A DNA stretch of 64,000 bases from Puccinellia tenuiflora. Lineage: Eukaryota; Streptophyta; Magnoliopsida; Poales; Poaceae. The stretch covers positions 341,081-405,080 of the forward strand of contig QRDG01000030.1 of the NCBI GenBank assembly GCA_012064385.1, in the 5' to 3' direction. The notes under the pieces were generated by a model. That model was not told the origin of the DNA. It worked only from the letters and a program-made list of their open reading frames with translations, and did no database searches. Positions 10,884 to 21,577 of the stretch are shown here, piece after piece; the first letter of the stretch is position 1, and every line of letters begins with the position of its first letter. The position numbers and the translations under genes were made by a program.

Positions 10884-12481
10884 TGATACGTTGCAAACGT
10901 ATCTATAATTTTTTATGTTGCATGTTGATATTATGCCTATTGTTACATGTTTTGCATACACTTTATAGTATTTTTATACATTTTTGGGTACTAACCTATT
11001 AACAAGATGCCACAGTGCCAGTTCCTGTTTTTTGCTGTTTTTCCTTTTCAGAAAAGTTATTAAGGAAATATCCTCGGAATTGGACGAAAATCAACGGACG
11101 CAAATATTTCACCGAAACATCCACGGAGCCCGAAGGAGAGCCAGAGGGGTGCCAGGGGGCACCCTCACCAGGGCTCGGCGCGGCCCCCCTTCCTGCCGCA
11201 CCGAGGGGTAGTGTGGGCCCCCCAGGTCCTCCGACGCTGCCCTTTCGCCTATTTATTCCTCCTGCCCCGAAAACCCTAAATACCCGAGTCATATTCCACG
11301 AAAAGTTCCAGAGCCGCCACCGTTGTCAAACCCTACTCGGGAGGGTTCCTGAAGCTCTTCCCGGCACCCTGCCGAAGGGGAGATCATCACCGGAGGGCTC
11401 TACATCACCATGCCTGCCTCCGGAGTGATGCGTGAGTGTTTAGATCATCCTTGGACTATGGGTCCATAGCAGTAGCTAGATGGTAGTCTCTCCTCTTTGT
11501 GCTATCATGTTTAGATCTTGTGAGCTGCCTAACATGATCAAGATCATCTTATTGTAATGCTACATGTTGTGTTTGCTGGAATCCGATGAATATTGATACT
11601 ATGATCAAGTTGATTATCAATCTATCTTTATATGTTGTTTATGATCTTGCATCCTCTCCGTTGCTAGTAGATGCTTAGGCCAAGTAGATGCTTTTAACTC
11701 CAAGAGGGAGTATTTATGCTCGATAGTGGGTTCATGCCTCCAGTAATCTGGGTGAGTGACAGAAACATCTAAGGTTGTGGATGTGCTGTTGCCACTAGGG
11801 ATAAAACAACAATGCTATGTCTATGGTCATTTGTGTTTTTTACATTACACACTTTGCTTATTGCGATTATCTGTTGCTTGCAACTTAATACCAACGGGGG
11901 ACACGGATGTTAACCTGACGGTGGATTATTAGTCATAGATGCTGTTGGATAACGGTCTATGTATCTTGATGTAATGACCAATTAAATCTCATAGTAATCA
12001 TCTTGTCATATATATGCATTGTCATGCGCTCATTATTTGTCAATTGCCCAGCTGTAATTTGTTTACCCAGCATGTTAGTTATCTTTTATGGAGAGACACC
12101 ACTAGTGAACTGTGGACCCCTGTCCATTCTTTTACACGGAAACAAACACCGTTTACACCACGTTCCATCATCATTTGCTCGCTGTCCACTTTTTGCATTT
12201 ACATTTATTTTCCACACCATACGTTTAATCCTTTGTTTTCAGCAAGCCGAGGAGATTGACAACCTTCCTGTTTCGTTGGGGCAAAGTAGTTTGATTGTGT
12301 TGTGTGCATGTTCCACGTCAGCACTCGTGTTGCGCCGCGCGTGCCGCTGACAACCTTCGGAGCACTTCTGATTCCTCCTGGATTTGATAACCTTGGTTTC
12401 TTACTGAGGGAAAACTGCTGCTACACTACATCATACCTTCCTCTTGGGGTCTCCCAACGAACGTGTGGTTTCACGCCATCG
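10884..12481 (+). repeat. 5' LTR of element A1
   Basis: Starts TGATACGTTGCAAACG; ends near ...CACGCCATCG, ten bases before the PBS (final CA apparently mutated). Contains CGCCTATTTATTCC (TATA-like) at about 11246-11260. The 5 bases before it, GCGGC (10879-10883), are the candidate target duplication, but no matching copy is found after the LTR ending at 23052. Confidence 0.85.
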
Positions 12482-12491
12482 AGCTCTTTTC

Positions 12492-12509
12492 TGGCGCCGT
12501 TGCCGGGGA
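12492..12509 (+). other. Primer-binding site (tRNA-Asp type), element A1
   Basis: TGGCGCCGTTGCCGGGGA, a full match to the complement of the 3' end of plant tRNA-Asp. Confidence 0.92.
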
Positions 12510-12688
12510 ATTAGAGGAGCTTCTCAAAGGGTAGTCTCACACTTCCAATCTCATTATTTTGTTTTTGTCTTGCTTAGTTTATTTTATCTTGTTTGCTTTC
12601 AAATATCAAAAACACAAAAAAAAATAGTTTCTTGTTTCTAGTTTATTTTAGAGTTGTTATTTTCTGTCTTGTTTTTAATTTGGCTAAA

Positions 12689-14611
12689 ATGAATACTGCT
12701 GAGAACACTAAGTTGTGTGACTTCACTAGCACAAACAACAATGATTTCATATGCACACCTATTGCTCCACCTGCTTCTAAAGCAGAGTTTTATGAAATTA
12801 AACCTGCACTTTTAAATCTTGTTATGAAAGAGCAATTTTCTGGTGTTAGTACTGAAGATGCTACTGCTCACCTTAATAACTTTGTTGAATTATGTGAAAT
12901 GCAAAAGTATATGGAAGTAGAAAGTTATATTATAAAACTGAAACTTTTTCCTTTCTCCTTGAGAGGACGTGCTAAAGAATGGTTGCTATCTTTGCCTAGA
13001 AATAGTATTGATTCATGGACTAAATGCAAGGGTGCTTTCATTGGAAAATACTATCCTCCTGCTAAGATTATATCTTTGAGAAGTAGCATAAATTTTAAGA
13101 AATTTGATAATGAACACGTTGCTCAAGATTGGGAGAGAATGAAATCATTGGTTAAGAATTGTCCCACTCATGGACTGACTACTTGGATGATCATCCAAAC
13201 CTTTTATGCAGGATTAAAATTTTCTTCGAGAAATTTGTTGGATTCGGCTGCTGGAGGGACTTTTATGTCCATCACTTTAGGTGCTGCAACAAAGCTTCTT
13301 TATGATATGATGATGAATTATTCTGAGTGGCACACCAAGAGAGCACCAACAGGTAAGAAGGTAAATTCTGTTGAAGAAATCTCTTCCTTGAATGATAAAG
13401 TTGATACTATTATGTCTATGCTTTCAAATGGTCAAGTGCATGTTGATCCAAATACTGTTACTTTATCTTCTTTGGTTGCTCAAGAAGAGCATGTTGATGT
13501 GAACTTCATTAAAAATAATAACTTCAAAAACAATGCCTATAGGAATAATTTTGGTAATAGCAATTACAGGCCTTATCCTTCTAATAGTGGCAATGGTTAT
13601 GGTAATTCTTATGGTAGTTCCTACAACAATAATAAAAGTGTGCCCTCTGATCTTGAACTTATGCTTAAGGATTTTATTAGCACACAAACTGCTTTCAATA
13701 AAACCGTTGAGGAAAAACTAGGGAAAATCGATACTCTTGCTTCTAAAGTTGATAGTCTTGCCTTTGATGTGGAATTTCTAGAAATAAAGAATATGCCTCA
13801 TGATGTTAAAGAGAACAAAACTCTTAATGCTATACAAATTAAAATTGATAACAATGTTAGGATGCTAGCCGAGTTGCATGCTAGGTGGGCAAGAGAGGCT
13901 GAAGTTACTAAAAAGAATAGTATTGCTAGAGTTTGCACTATTTCTACCACTGAAAAAGCTGTAGCCTCAAGTGATATTAAAACTCCTACTATTAATGGTA
14001 AGATAATTGGTGTTGGGAACGTCTCTACTTCTGTTGCAAAACGTTTTAAATTGCCTGAAAGCACTGAAACCGTTATTGATAAGAGTGCTGAAATTTTTCA
14101 AAGTATAGGAGATAATGGTCCCATTACTTTTCATGATAATAATTTTGATTTTGATGGTTGTAACCTCTCTGAAGTTATTTTGTTCTTACAAAAGCTAGCT
14201 AGAAGTCCTAAGGCTAGTAAAATAAACCTGGCTTTTACTAAGCATATTACTAATGCTCTCATGCATGCTAGGGAAGAGAAATTAAAACGCGGAGCTTCTA
14301 TCCCTAGAAAGTTAGAAGATGGTTGGGAGCCCATCATTAAAATGAAGTTGAATTATTTTGATTGCAATGCTTTGTGTGATCTTGGTACTAGTATTTCTGT
14401 CATTCCTAAAAAGTCTTGTCCTATTGTGCTTGGAAGACCTTTTCTTATAACTGTTGGTGCTATTATTGATATGAAAGAGGGGAATATAAAATATCAATTC
14501 CCACTAAAGAAAGGTATGGAACACTTTCCTAGGAAGAAGATTAAACCACCTTTTGATTCTATTGTTCAAACAAACTACGATGTTGATGTTTCTACACTTG
14601 GTAATACTTGA
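12689..14611 (+). CDS. Gag-protease ORF of element A1 (640 aa, protease internally deleted)
   Basis: Long uninterrupted frame. I place the start at 12689 because the related copies at 23259 and 9270 begin there; an in-frame ATG exists at 12593. Roughly residues 50-190 form the retrotransposon Gag core (FSLRGRAKEWLLSLPR, then FIGKYYPPAK). An Asn/Gly/Tyr/Ser-rich linker follows near residues 275-320, then a coiled-coil-like stretch. At about residue 558 comes the retropepsin-like ALCDLGTSISVIPKK. Compared with the copy ending at 36731, some 57 residues after IPK are missing in frame, which removes the middle of the protease fold before IVLGRPFLITVGAIID. There is no classical zinc knuckle. A complete Gag frame with a crippled protease suggests Gag is the useful part. 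Confidence 0.85.
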   Translation: MNTAENTKLCDFTSTNNNDFICTPIAPPASKAEFYEIKPALLNLVMKEQFSGVSTEDATAHLNNFVELCEMQKYMEVESYIIKLKLFPFSLRGRAKEWLLSLPRNSIDSWTKCKGAFIGKYYPPAKIISLRSSINFKKFDNEHVAQDWERMKSLVKNCPTHGLTTWMIIQTFYAGLKFSSRNLLDSAAGGTFMSITLGAATKLLYDMMMNYSEWHTKRAPTGKKVNSVEEISSLNDKVDTIMSMLSNGQVHVDPNTVTLSSLVAQEEHVDVNFIKNNNFKNNAYRNNFGNSNYRPYPSNSGNGYGNSYGSSYNNNKSVPSDLELMLKDFISTQTAFNKTVEEKLGKIDTLASKVDSLAFDVEFLEIKNMPHDVKENKTLNAIQIKIDNNVRMLAELHARWAREAEVTKKNSIARVCTISTTEKAVASSDIKTPTINGKIIGVGNVSTSVAKRFKLPESTETVIDKSAEIFQSIGDNGPITFHDNNFDFDGCNLSEVILFLQKLARSPKASKINLAFTKHITNALMHAREEKLKRGASIPRKLEDGWEPIIKMKLNYFDCNALCDLGTSISVIPKKSCPIVLGRPFLITVGAIIDMKEGNIKYQFPLKKGMEHFPRKKIKPPFDSIVQTNYDVDVSTLGNT

Positions 14612-14623
14612 TGCATGCTTTGT

Positions 14624-14670
14624 GCCTAGCTAAAAGACGTTAAAGAGAAGCGCTTATGGGAGGCAACCCA
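14624..14670 (+). other. Shared post-gag module, copy in A1
   Basis: GCCTAGCTAAAAGACGTTAA followed by AGAGAAGCGCTTATGGGAGG and CAACCCA, starting 12 bases after the gag stop. The same 46-47 base motif occurs in B, A2 and C. TGGG pairs with CCCA around GAGGCAA to form a short hairpin. Confidence 0.8.
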
Positions 14671-15530
14671 TTTTATTTTTCTGCAATTTTTCTTTTATTG
14701 AGTCAAGGTGCTTGTCTATTTCTGTAGCAACTCCTTTGTATCTTTACTTTTTCGCATTGTTGTGCCAAGGAAAGTCTCTAATGTTAAGATGATGCTATGT
14801 TGGGATCACTGCGCAGGAACAGATTTCTGCTGTTCACTGTACGAAATTCCTAAAATTATAGAAACGTGATTTAAATCTGAAATTTTTGTGCATACTCCTG
14901 GTATATGTACGCATCTTTCGTTAGTTCAACGTTTTTCGATCTGAGTCTCGTAAGTACCTCGAAAAAATTCGTCTTTGCCGACTGTTCTGATTTTGACAGA
15001 TTTTGTCCTTTGTTTTGCATTTTCTCTATTACAAGTGTTAGGTGGAATTCTTTTTTGGGTGGAAGAGCTTCACATAAGGCTAGTAACAGTAGCTAATGTT
15101 TAAAATGATTTCCATGTTTGCGTCCTTACAGAACATGTGAGTTTTTTATTAATGCACTAACCCTCTAATGAGAATTATGTTGAGTTTGGGGTGAAGCAAG
15201 TTTTCAAGTGTCAAGAGAGAAGGGTGATATAATAAGAAGAAGAGTGAAGAGCTTAAGCTTGGGGAGGCTCCCGTGGATCTACCCAGCATATTTCAAGAAG
15301 ACTCAAGCATCTAAGCTTGTGGATGCCCAAGGCATCCCCTTCTTCATCGACAAAGTATCAGGTCATCTCTAGGGAGACTATATTTGTATTCCTTCACATC
15401 ATACGTGCTGTTCTTGGAGCGTATGTGTGCTTTTATTTTCAGTTTGTCTATGTTTTATCTTCTGGTCACAACTTGTTGGATCCTAGCATTCTTGTTTGGG
15501 AGAGAGACACGCTCCGCTTTTTTATTAGAA
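14671..15530 (+). other. Non-coding 3' interior of A1, first part
   Basis: No coding potential. Contains blocks also found in A2 (36825-37633) and more weakly in B (29850-30710): an ACAGATTTCTGCTGTTCACT region, GACTGTTCTGATTTTGACAG, GCACTAACCCTCTAATGAGA, and the paired AAGCTTGGGGA / GGATGCCCAAGGCATCCCC blocks. The Helitron splits the interior after ATTAGAA at 15530. Confidence 0.75.
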
Positions 15531-18500
15531 CTAGCACAGTGGCCCGCGCACATGCGCGGGCAACCTCTAAATATATTTTTTATTTAAATTATGCGAAAGA
15601 CACTGATCCTTTATGTAAAGCCACATCGACATTAGAGGAAAACTAATTGGGGACGGTCATGTGATAATTAAACGCTCGTAATTCGAACTGATACTTTGAG
15701 GAGTGATTTTCTTGTATTATTATGAAATATAATGCAATAATCATCAAGAGTTTTTACAAATTTAGTATGTTGGTTATTATGGAAATATATAAATAAGTAA
15801 TAATCCCTTCGTTACGTGTAGTCAAATAGCATACAAAAAATAGACTTTTGAAGCGAAAATATTTTCATTACATTTTTTCCAGTACTATAATTTTTTTAGC
15901 TTTATGCTAATTTATGCTAATGAATATAAAGGTGAAATATGTGTGTTGAAAACCATATTTATGAACATGAGGGTATATCTACGTACAAGGAACTATGAAG
16001 CGAATTAAAGAATTGAAAGCCCCAGAATATTTAGTACAATAATGAGATGGCTTCAATATAAAGGTGTCAAATGCATAACTATTGATAGGCGATGTTCGTT
16101 GAAGCAGCTTTAGTAGCATGATTAATCAGGTGGAGTTCATATACTTTGTTTTGTAAACTGAGTTTTCTGCCAGCAAGAGTGGTTTTTGTGATGAAGTAAG
16201 TAACATGTTGCTTATTGTAAGATTTTTTTACCGCGTACCTTACTGTTACAGAACTACGTTTCTTTCAAGCTACATCAGTTGTGTGATCCTAACAATTTTA
16301 TAACAGCTATTGGTACAATACAGATATGTTCAACAATTGCGCGGGCAATATTTAAAATTTTATATTATAGAGACATAAAAATATCTAATATATTCCTTTT
16401 TTAACTTTTTTATCCATTTTATTTCAGAAACATAGAGCAAAACATCAATTATTTATGTCGAATCAGACCGAAAAGAAACTAACAAAAAACTTGAAAACAC
16501 ATGTAATTCATGCTTGCACATATTTTGTGCAATTCATCCCTACATAACAATTATGTCCGTGAACATATTTCTATGCTATCATGGAGTTTTCCATCCACTA
16601 TTTACCTCTAACTAAACTATTTCTACTTGTATTTGAAACCAATACCTCTCGTTGCTAGTGTCGCACCATCGCATTGGCACCAGATACACTATCGTCGGTG
16701 CCAAACATGGAATCATGGTGGTAAGCTCCTACGATCGCGTCAATGTTGCTACTTTCCTGTGATTTGAAGTCGGGAATAACCATTGTATTGTTGTAAACAA
16801 ACTTTATATGAGTTATGTGCTATAGTAAATATATATAGACATGATCTATCTCGCTATATTCACTTTTTTTTTCAAAATGAAAAGGACATAATATCTCATC
16901 AGAAATTCATGGCTTTGATGGATTTACATAGTTCACAAATCGTACTTGAGCAATGAAAATAATGTGTGCATCAAATGCTAAGACTTCAATAATTAGCTCA
17001 ACTTATTTTCATTTGTCAATTAAGGATATAGTCAACTCGAGGAACACATTGAAAATTAATTAATTTATGTAACAACTTAAAGAGCACAAAGAACATAATA
17101 TACATGTGGTTCGTCAACAAATTATTATATTTGTCACTTTAGTTAAAGAACTTGCTTTATGAAGCTAACATCATAGATTTTTATGTCTGTGCGTGCGTGC
17201 ATGTGTGTGTGTAACATCTCTTGTGACTAAATCAATTAACTTTGGCTATACAAACATGTAAAAAACATATCACAAAACATGTTTTAATTTTTGGCTATAG
17301 TTAAGTTAAATAATAGTGAAAACAACATAATATAGGAATGTGGAAAATGAGAAAAATGCTTAATTTTGGTTGATGGATGTTTGATCATCTTGTAAGTGTT
17401 ACAAAACATGCCATCATCAATGTCCATAATACCCGAATATAGTTATCATGGTCTCCTCTGTATTCGAAAATATAGTCAGAAGAAAATATTGATTACCATA
17501 TTTTTATATTACTATAAGAAAGTCATGCACATATGTTAAATACCATAAGCATGTCAATTTTTTTCTATATTAGCAAATATAAGATATTTACAAAACCACA
17601 TCGTGGGATATGCATGAAAGTGAGAGGTAAAGATAAAGTTTTTCATACATGGAATTGTTCAATATTAAAATCTATAATAGTTGTACACTGAGATTTTTCA
17701 GATCTCCTGATCGTGATGGAAAATTGTCTATCAGCACATGTATCTTAACCCCCACTATACCTATAGACTTGCCAGGTAAAAGATCAAGCGACATAACCAT
17801 GAGTGCAGTTAAATAGTTAGATTTAACAATTACACCATATACACTTGGCCTTATCTGAATACATTGCACTACAGGTCTCATGATAAAAACGTGATGTTCA
17901 CAAATTTAATATAGACACTATAAGTTACCGGTAATAATATGCTAATGCATGACTTAGACATGAAATGCAAACTTACAAAATATGAGATACTAAGATCCAC
18001 AGGAAAGAAGGGGTGAGGATATTTTCAAATATTATGGATGGCCAAGATTACAATGAACTACCGTGAAGTACATTTCTTGTGAAAATAAACTATTGGTTAC
18101 ATAAAATTCTAGTGTCTAAAGAACTATGAACTACATATATGCAAATACTAACCATAAAAATACAATGTTACGAAAAACAATAATCAAATTAGTTTCACAT
18201 TACCTAACAATCACATGCTACAACCGATGAAGAACCTTATCTTAGAGAAGGTTAAGCATAAGTGTTTGAAGACGTGGCAGGTTGTTTCATTGACTGAAAT
18301 TTTGCATTGAATTGTGAAGCAAAGATATCATTTTTTTTTTAAACTTTGTTAAAAAAGGAATGACTTATATCTCCAAAAAAATACTAAAGGGTTGTCAATT
18401 ATCAGTGTGCATAAAGAAAAGAGGATACTTTGGATTTTGCAAAGACATGGTTAAACATCAACCAATCGAATTTCTATATGAGGTAATGTGCTAGCTGATA

Positions 18501-19495
18501 AATTCTGAATTACAGTGTCTTAAGAAATCAAAGGTATTAGCAGGAGGCAGCTTAGTGGTTTCAACGTCTTGGTTCATTAATTGATCTGCTGCTGGGTAGC
18601 CTTTATACAGGGAGAAACTAACGACAGCATCTTGCCGGTGTTTAACTCAGCATAATTCTATAGGAGTAAACCTTACTATAAACAAAATTAAGCACAGAGG
18701 CAAGCACTTATATGTACGTGATGGTTAATAGATAAATTGACATGAGAAATAATATGCATGCCTATCGTCTCCCTGCCAAATTAATCCATATGTATCAGGT
18801 ACATAAAAAAAGCATATGTACTGAATCTCCCACATACTTCTTTAGCATAGCATTAGCTTCTTCCTTATGCCGCTGGTGCCTAACCGGACTCGCTGCGCTA
18901 CCATATCAGGCCTCCATGGAAAATTTGGTAAAGGAGATAGTCACGTACCATTACTTAGATGGCTCTAGGTCTTACATCGACCGACCCCTCTGCTGCATGT
19001 CTACAAGGCGCATGCATGAGGCAAGCTCAATCGATTGATCCATCTTTTTACAGCTTCCGCGTCAGGCAACGCCGGCGTGCGCATGAGAGTCGACCGGCAG
19101 AGGGCACATAGAAAAATACGATGGCATCGGAAGCGGCGTACTTGAGGAGGGCATAGGAATACGGAGTGCCTGCAGCAAGCGGCCGTGTTGGCTTGGCGGC
19201 GGTAGCAGCTAGATGTTAGGGCATATCAGGCCATGCGAGTTCTCTTTTTACAGGGTGTTTTCTCTTTTAGTTAGATTAGATATATGAGCCGAACGGGTAC
19301 GGATATAACTTACTAAGGGCATTGGTGGGTAATTTTATTGAAGATTAATATGAATCGTTTTTTTTCTAAAATCCATCGGTTGTGATCGTTTAGTTAAAAA
19401 AACTAATGGCCAGATGTTTCTGATTATTGTGGGATTTTCTAGAGTAGTTATCTTTTTTCTGGTGAGCCCATCATGTACCTTTAGTATATAATAGA
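15531..19495 (-). mobile_element. Helitron 1 (3965 bp, minus orientation) in A1
   Basis: On the minus strand the insertion begins TCTATTATATACTAAAGG and ends with the palindrome CCCGCGCATGTGCGCGGG, ten bases and CTAG. It lies between host A (15530) and T (19496). The uninterrupted sequence ATTAGAATACTCC in the related copy at 37629-37641 confirms both borders exactly. TC start, 3' hairpin, CTAG end and A/T insertion without target duplication are the Helitron hallmarks. No Rep/helicase is present. Small frames at 17672-17881 (minus) and 18742-19038 (plus) are not recognisable. Confidence 0.92.
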
Positions 19496-21115
19496 TACTC
19501 CTATTCTTCACTTATATTTGTTGAGTATTCATTTCTAGCGCTGTTAAGCTTTTAGCTCTTGTTTTCATGTATATTTTGTCAGATCTATTAGTTCTTTTAA
19601 AGAAAGTACTCTCTTGCTTCACTTATACTTGTTTGGAGAGTTGTTTAAATATGTTGATTGGTGTTTGGTTGGAACAGAAAATGTTGCATGTGGTAATTGG
19701 CATAATGGAAAACGCTTACATACTCTTGTAGATCACTATCTTGGATAATTTGATACTTGTCAATTGTTTTGAGTTACTAAGTAGATCATGTTTAAGCTTT
19801 TGTATCATGTAAGTAAAACCCATTAATGGAGAACTGCCGTAAAGCTTGTCGAAATTTGGTTTGTATAAGTGGTAATTCCAAGGTCTAGATATTTTCTAGT
19901 AAGAGGGTTTGGTTAACAAGGAAGACAATGTGGAGTCTTATAATGTTTCTAATATGTTGTCATATAAGTTTTTGCTGTACCGGTTGACAGTTTGTGTTTG
20001 CTTAAAATAACCTTGCTAGCCTAAACTCTGTACTAAGAGGGAATTCTTCTTGTGCATCCAAAACCTTGAGCCAAAATCCATGTCATCTGTGTCCACCATA
20101 CCTACCTATATGTCGTATTTTCCTGCCACTCCAAGTAAAATTTTCATGTGCTACCTTTAAATATTCAAAATTATCCTTTTTGTGTCTCTGTTTTTAAGCT
20201 CGCGAGGAAGCAGTAGAGAGCTAGATATAACTTGTGACAAGCAAGGTCATTTCCCCCCTTTCACCCGGTGTTGATGGTTTTCGTCCTCACTTGAATCAAC
20301 CCGAGAGCTGGCAAGAGACTCCGCGTCTCAATCAAAATATAAATATAACCCACCATTCTCCTCCGCACAGTGCAAACCTGAGAAATCAGTCAAACATTGG
20401 TTAGTGGTAAAACAAAGGAGAACGAGGAGTGATCTCATTCCTCTAATTACCAGCCGCTCTCACAAGTCTAAAGGCCTTGATTGTTATGGGGGACTAGATA
20501 GCTTCTCTGCTGTGGAGTCGTTGACGAAAGCATGCATATCTCAAAACTGTTTTACTTCTGTTCTATAAAAAGATAAAAAGCTCTAGCACATGACTAATCT
20601 CTGCTTCCCTCTGCGAAGGTCCTTTCTTTTACTTTTATGTTGAGTCAGTTCTCCTACTTCTTTCTATCTTCCACAAGCAAACACTAGTGTCAACTTTGGT
20701 ACAACAATTGTTATATGATGGTGTATTTGACTGATTATATTGCTTTGTATTGACAATATCCATGAGATAAATATGTTGAGGTTGAAGCAATTGCTGAAAC
20801 TAAAATCTTCCTTTGTGTTGGTCAAATACCTTTTACTTAGAAACTATTGCTTTGTGAGTTAACTCTTATGCAAAACTTTTAGATTCAAGTCTCAAAAGCA
20901 CTATTCATGAAAAGTTTTACTCATATGATACAGTTGTTTACTCATTGCTTAATTAGTAGCAAACTATAGACCATTGACTTGGATCACTTCATTCATTCAC
21001 ATGTGCTTTACACTATTATTTGATCAAGATTGTGTGGTAGCATGTCACCTCTAAAATTATTTTGTTTTTATTGTTTACCTACTCGAGGACGAGTAGGAAC
21101 TAAGCTTGGGGATGC
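19496..21115 (+). other. Non-coding 3' interior of A1, second part, with polypurine-like end
   Basis: Homologous along its length to 30711-32269 in B and, for its first part, to 37634-38100 in A2. No coding frame. It ends with CTCGAGGACGAGTAGGAACT and AAGCTTGGGGATGC just before the LTR; B has the near-identical CTCGAGGATGAGTAGGAGTT before its LTR. The purine run GGGGATG is the probable plus-strand primer. Confidence 0.75.
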
Positions 21116-21576
21116 TGATATGTTGCAAACGTATCTATAATTATTGATGTTCCATGTTGATATTATGCCTATTGTTGCATGTTTTGCATACTCTTTATAG
21201 TATTTTTATACATTTTCGGGTACTAACCTATTAACAAGATGCACAGTGCCAGTCCTGTTTTCTGCTGTTTTTCCTTTTCAAAAAAGTTATTAAGGAAATA
21301 TCCTCGGGATTGGACGAAAATCAATGGACGCAAATATTTCACCGAAATATCCACGGAGCCCGAAGGAGAGCCAGAGGGGTGCCAGGGGGACCCTCACCAG
21401 GGCTCGGCACGGCCCCCTTCCTGCCGCGCCGAGGGGTGGTGTGGGCCCCCCAGGTGCCCTCCGACGCCACCCTTTCGCCTATTTATTCCTCCTGCCCCGA
21501 AAACCCTAAATACCCGAGTCATATTCCACAGAAAGTTCCAGAGCCGCCGCCGTCGTCAAACCCTACTCGGGGGGTG
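21116..21576 (+). repeat. 3' LTR of A1, left part only
   Basis: Starts TGATATGTTGCAAACG and follows the A1 5' LTR closely (for example around 21290-21400) until CCCTACTCGGGGGGTG, where it stops at the N. Confidence 0.85.
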
Positions 21577-21577
21577 N
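21577..21577. other. Single ambiguous base at an LTR junction (probable assembly join)
   Basis: One N separates two successive copies of the same roughly 335-base LTR segment (21238-21576 and 21578 to about 21913). The left copy resembles the A1 5' LTR; the right copy is clearly more diverged. I read this as two contig ends joined inside an LTR. Confidence 0.75.

Larger units (their letters stand above)
10884..21576 (+). mobile_element. Element A1: Athila-like non-autonomous gypsy element with a Helitron inside
   Basis: 5' LTR 10884-12481, PBS 12492-12509, an open gag-protease frame 12689-14611, a long non-coding 3' interior carrying a Helitron (15531-19495), a purine-containing motif ending at 21115, and a 3' LTR that starts at 21116 and is cut by the N at 21577. 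The LTR piece left of the N matches the 5' LTR much better than the piece right of it. No polymerase genes are present, so movement would need enzymes in trans. Confidence 0.85.

Noticed and set aside
12492..12509. tRNA-Asp gene fragment
   Set aside because: Only the 18 bases complementary to the tRNA 3' end are present, at the LTR edge; it is a primer-binding site.
17672..17881. 69-residue minus-strand frame in Helitron 1 as a captured gene
   Set aside because: Too short, in AT-rich surroundings, no splice sites or recognised motif.
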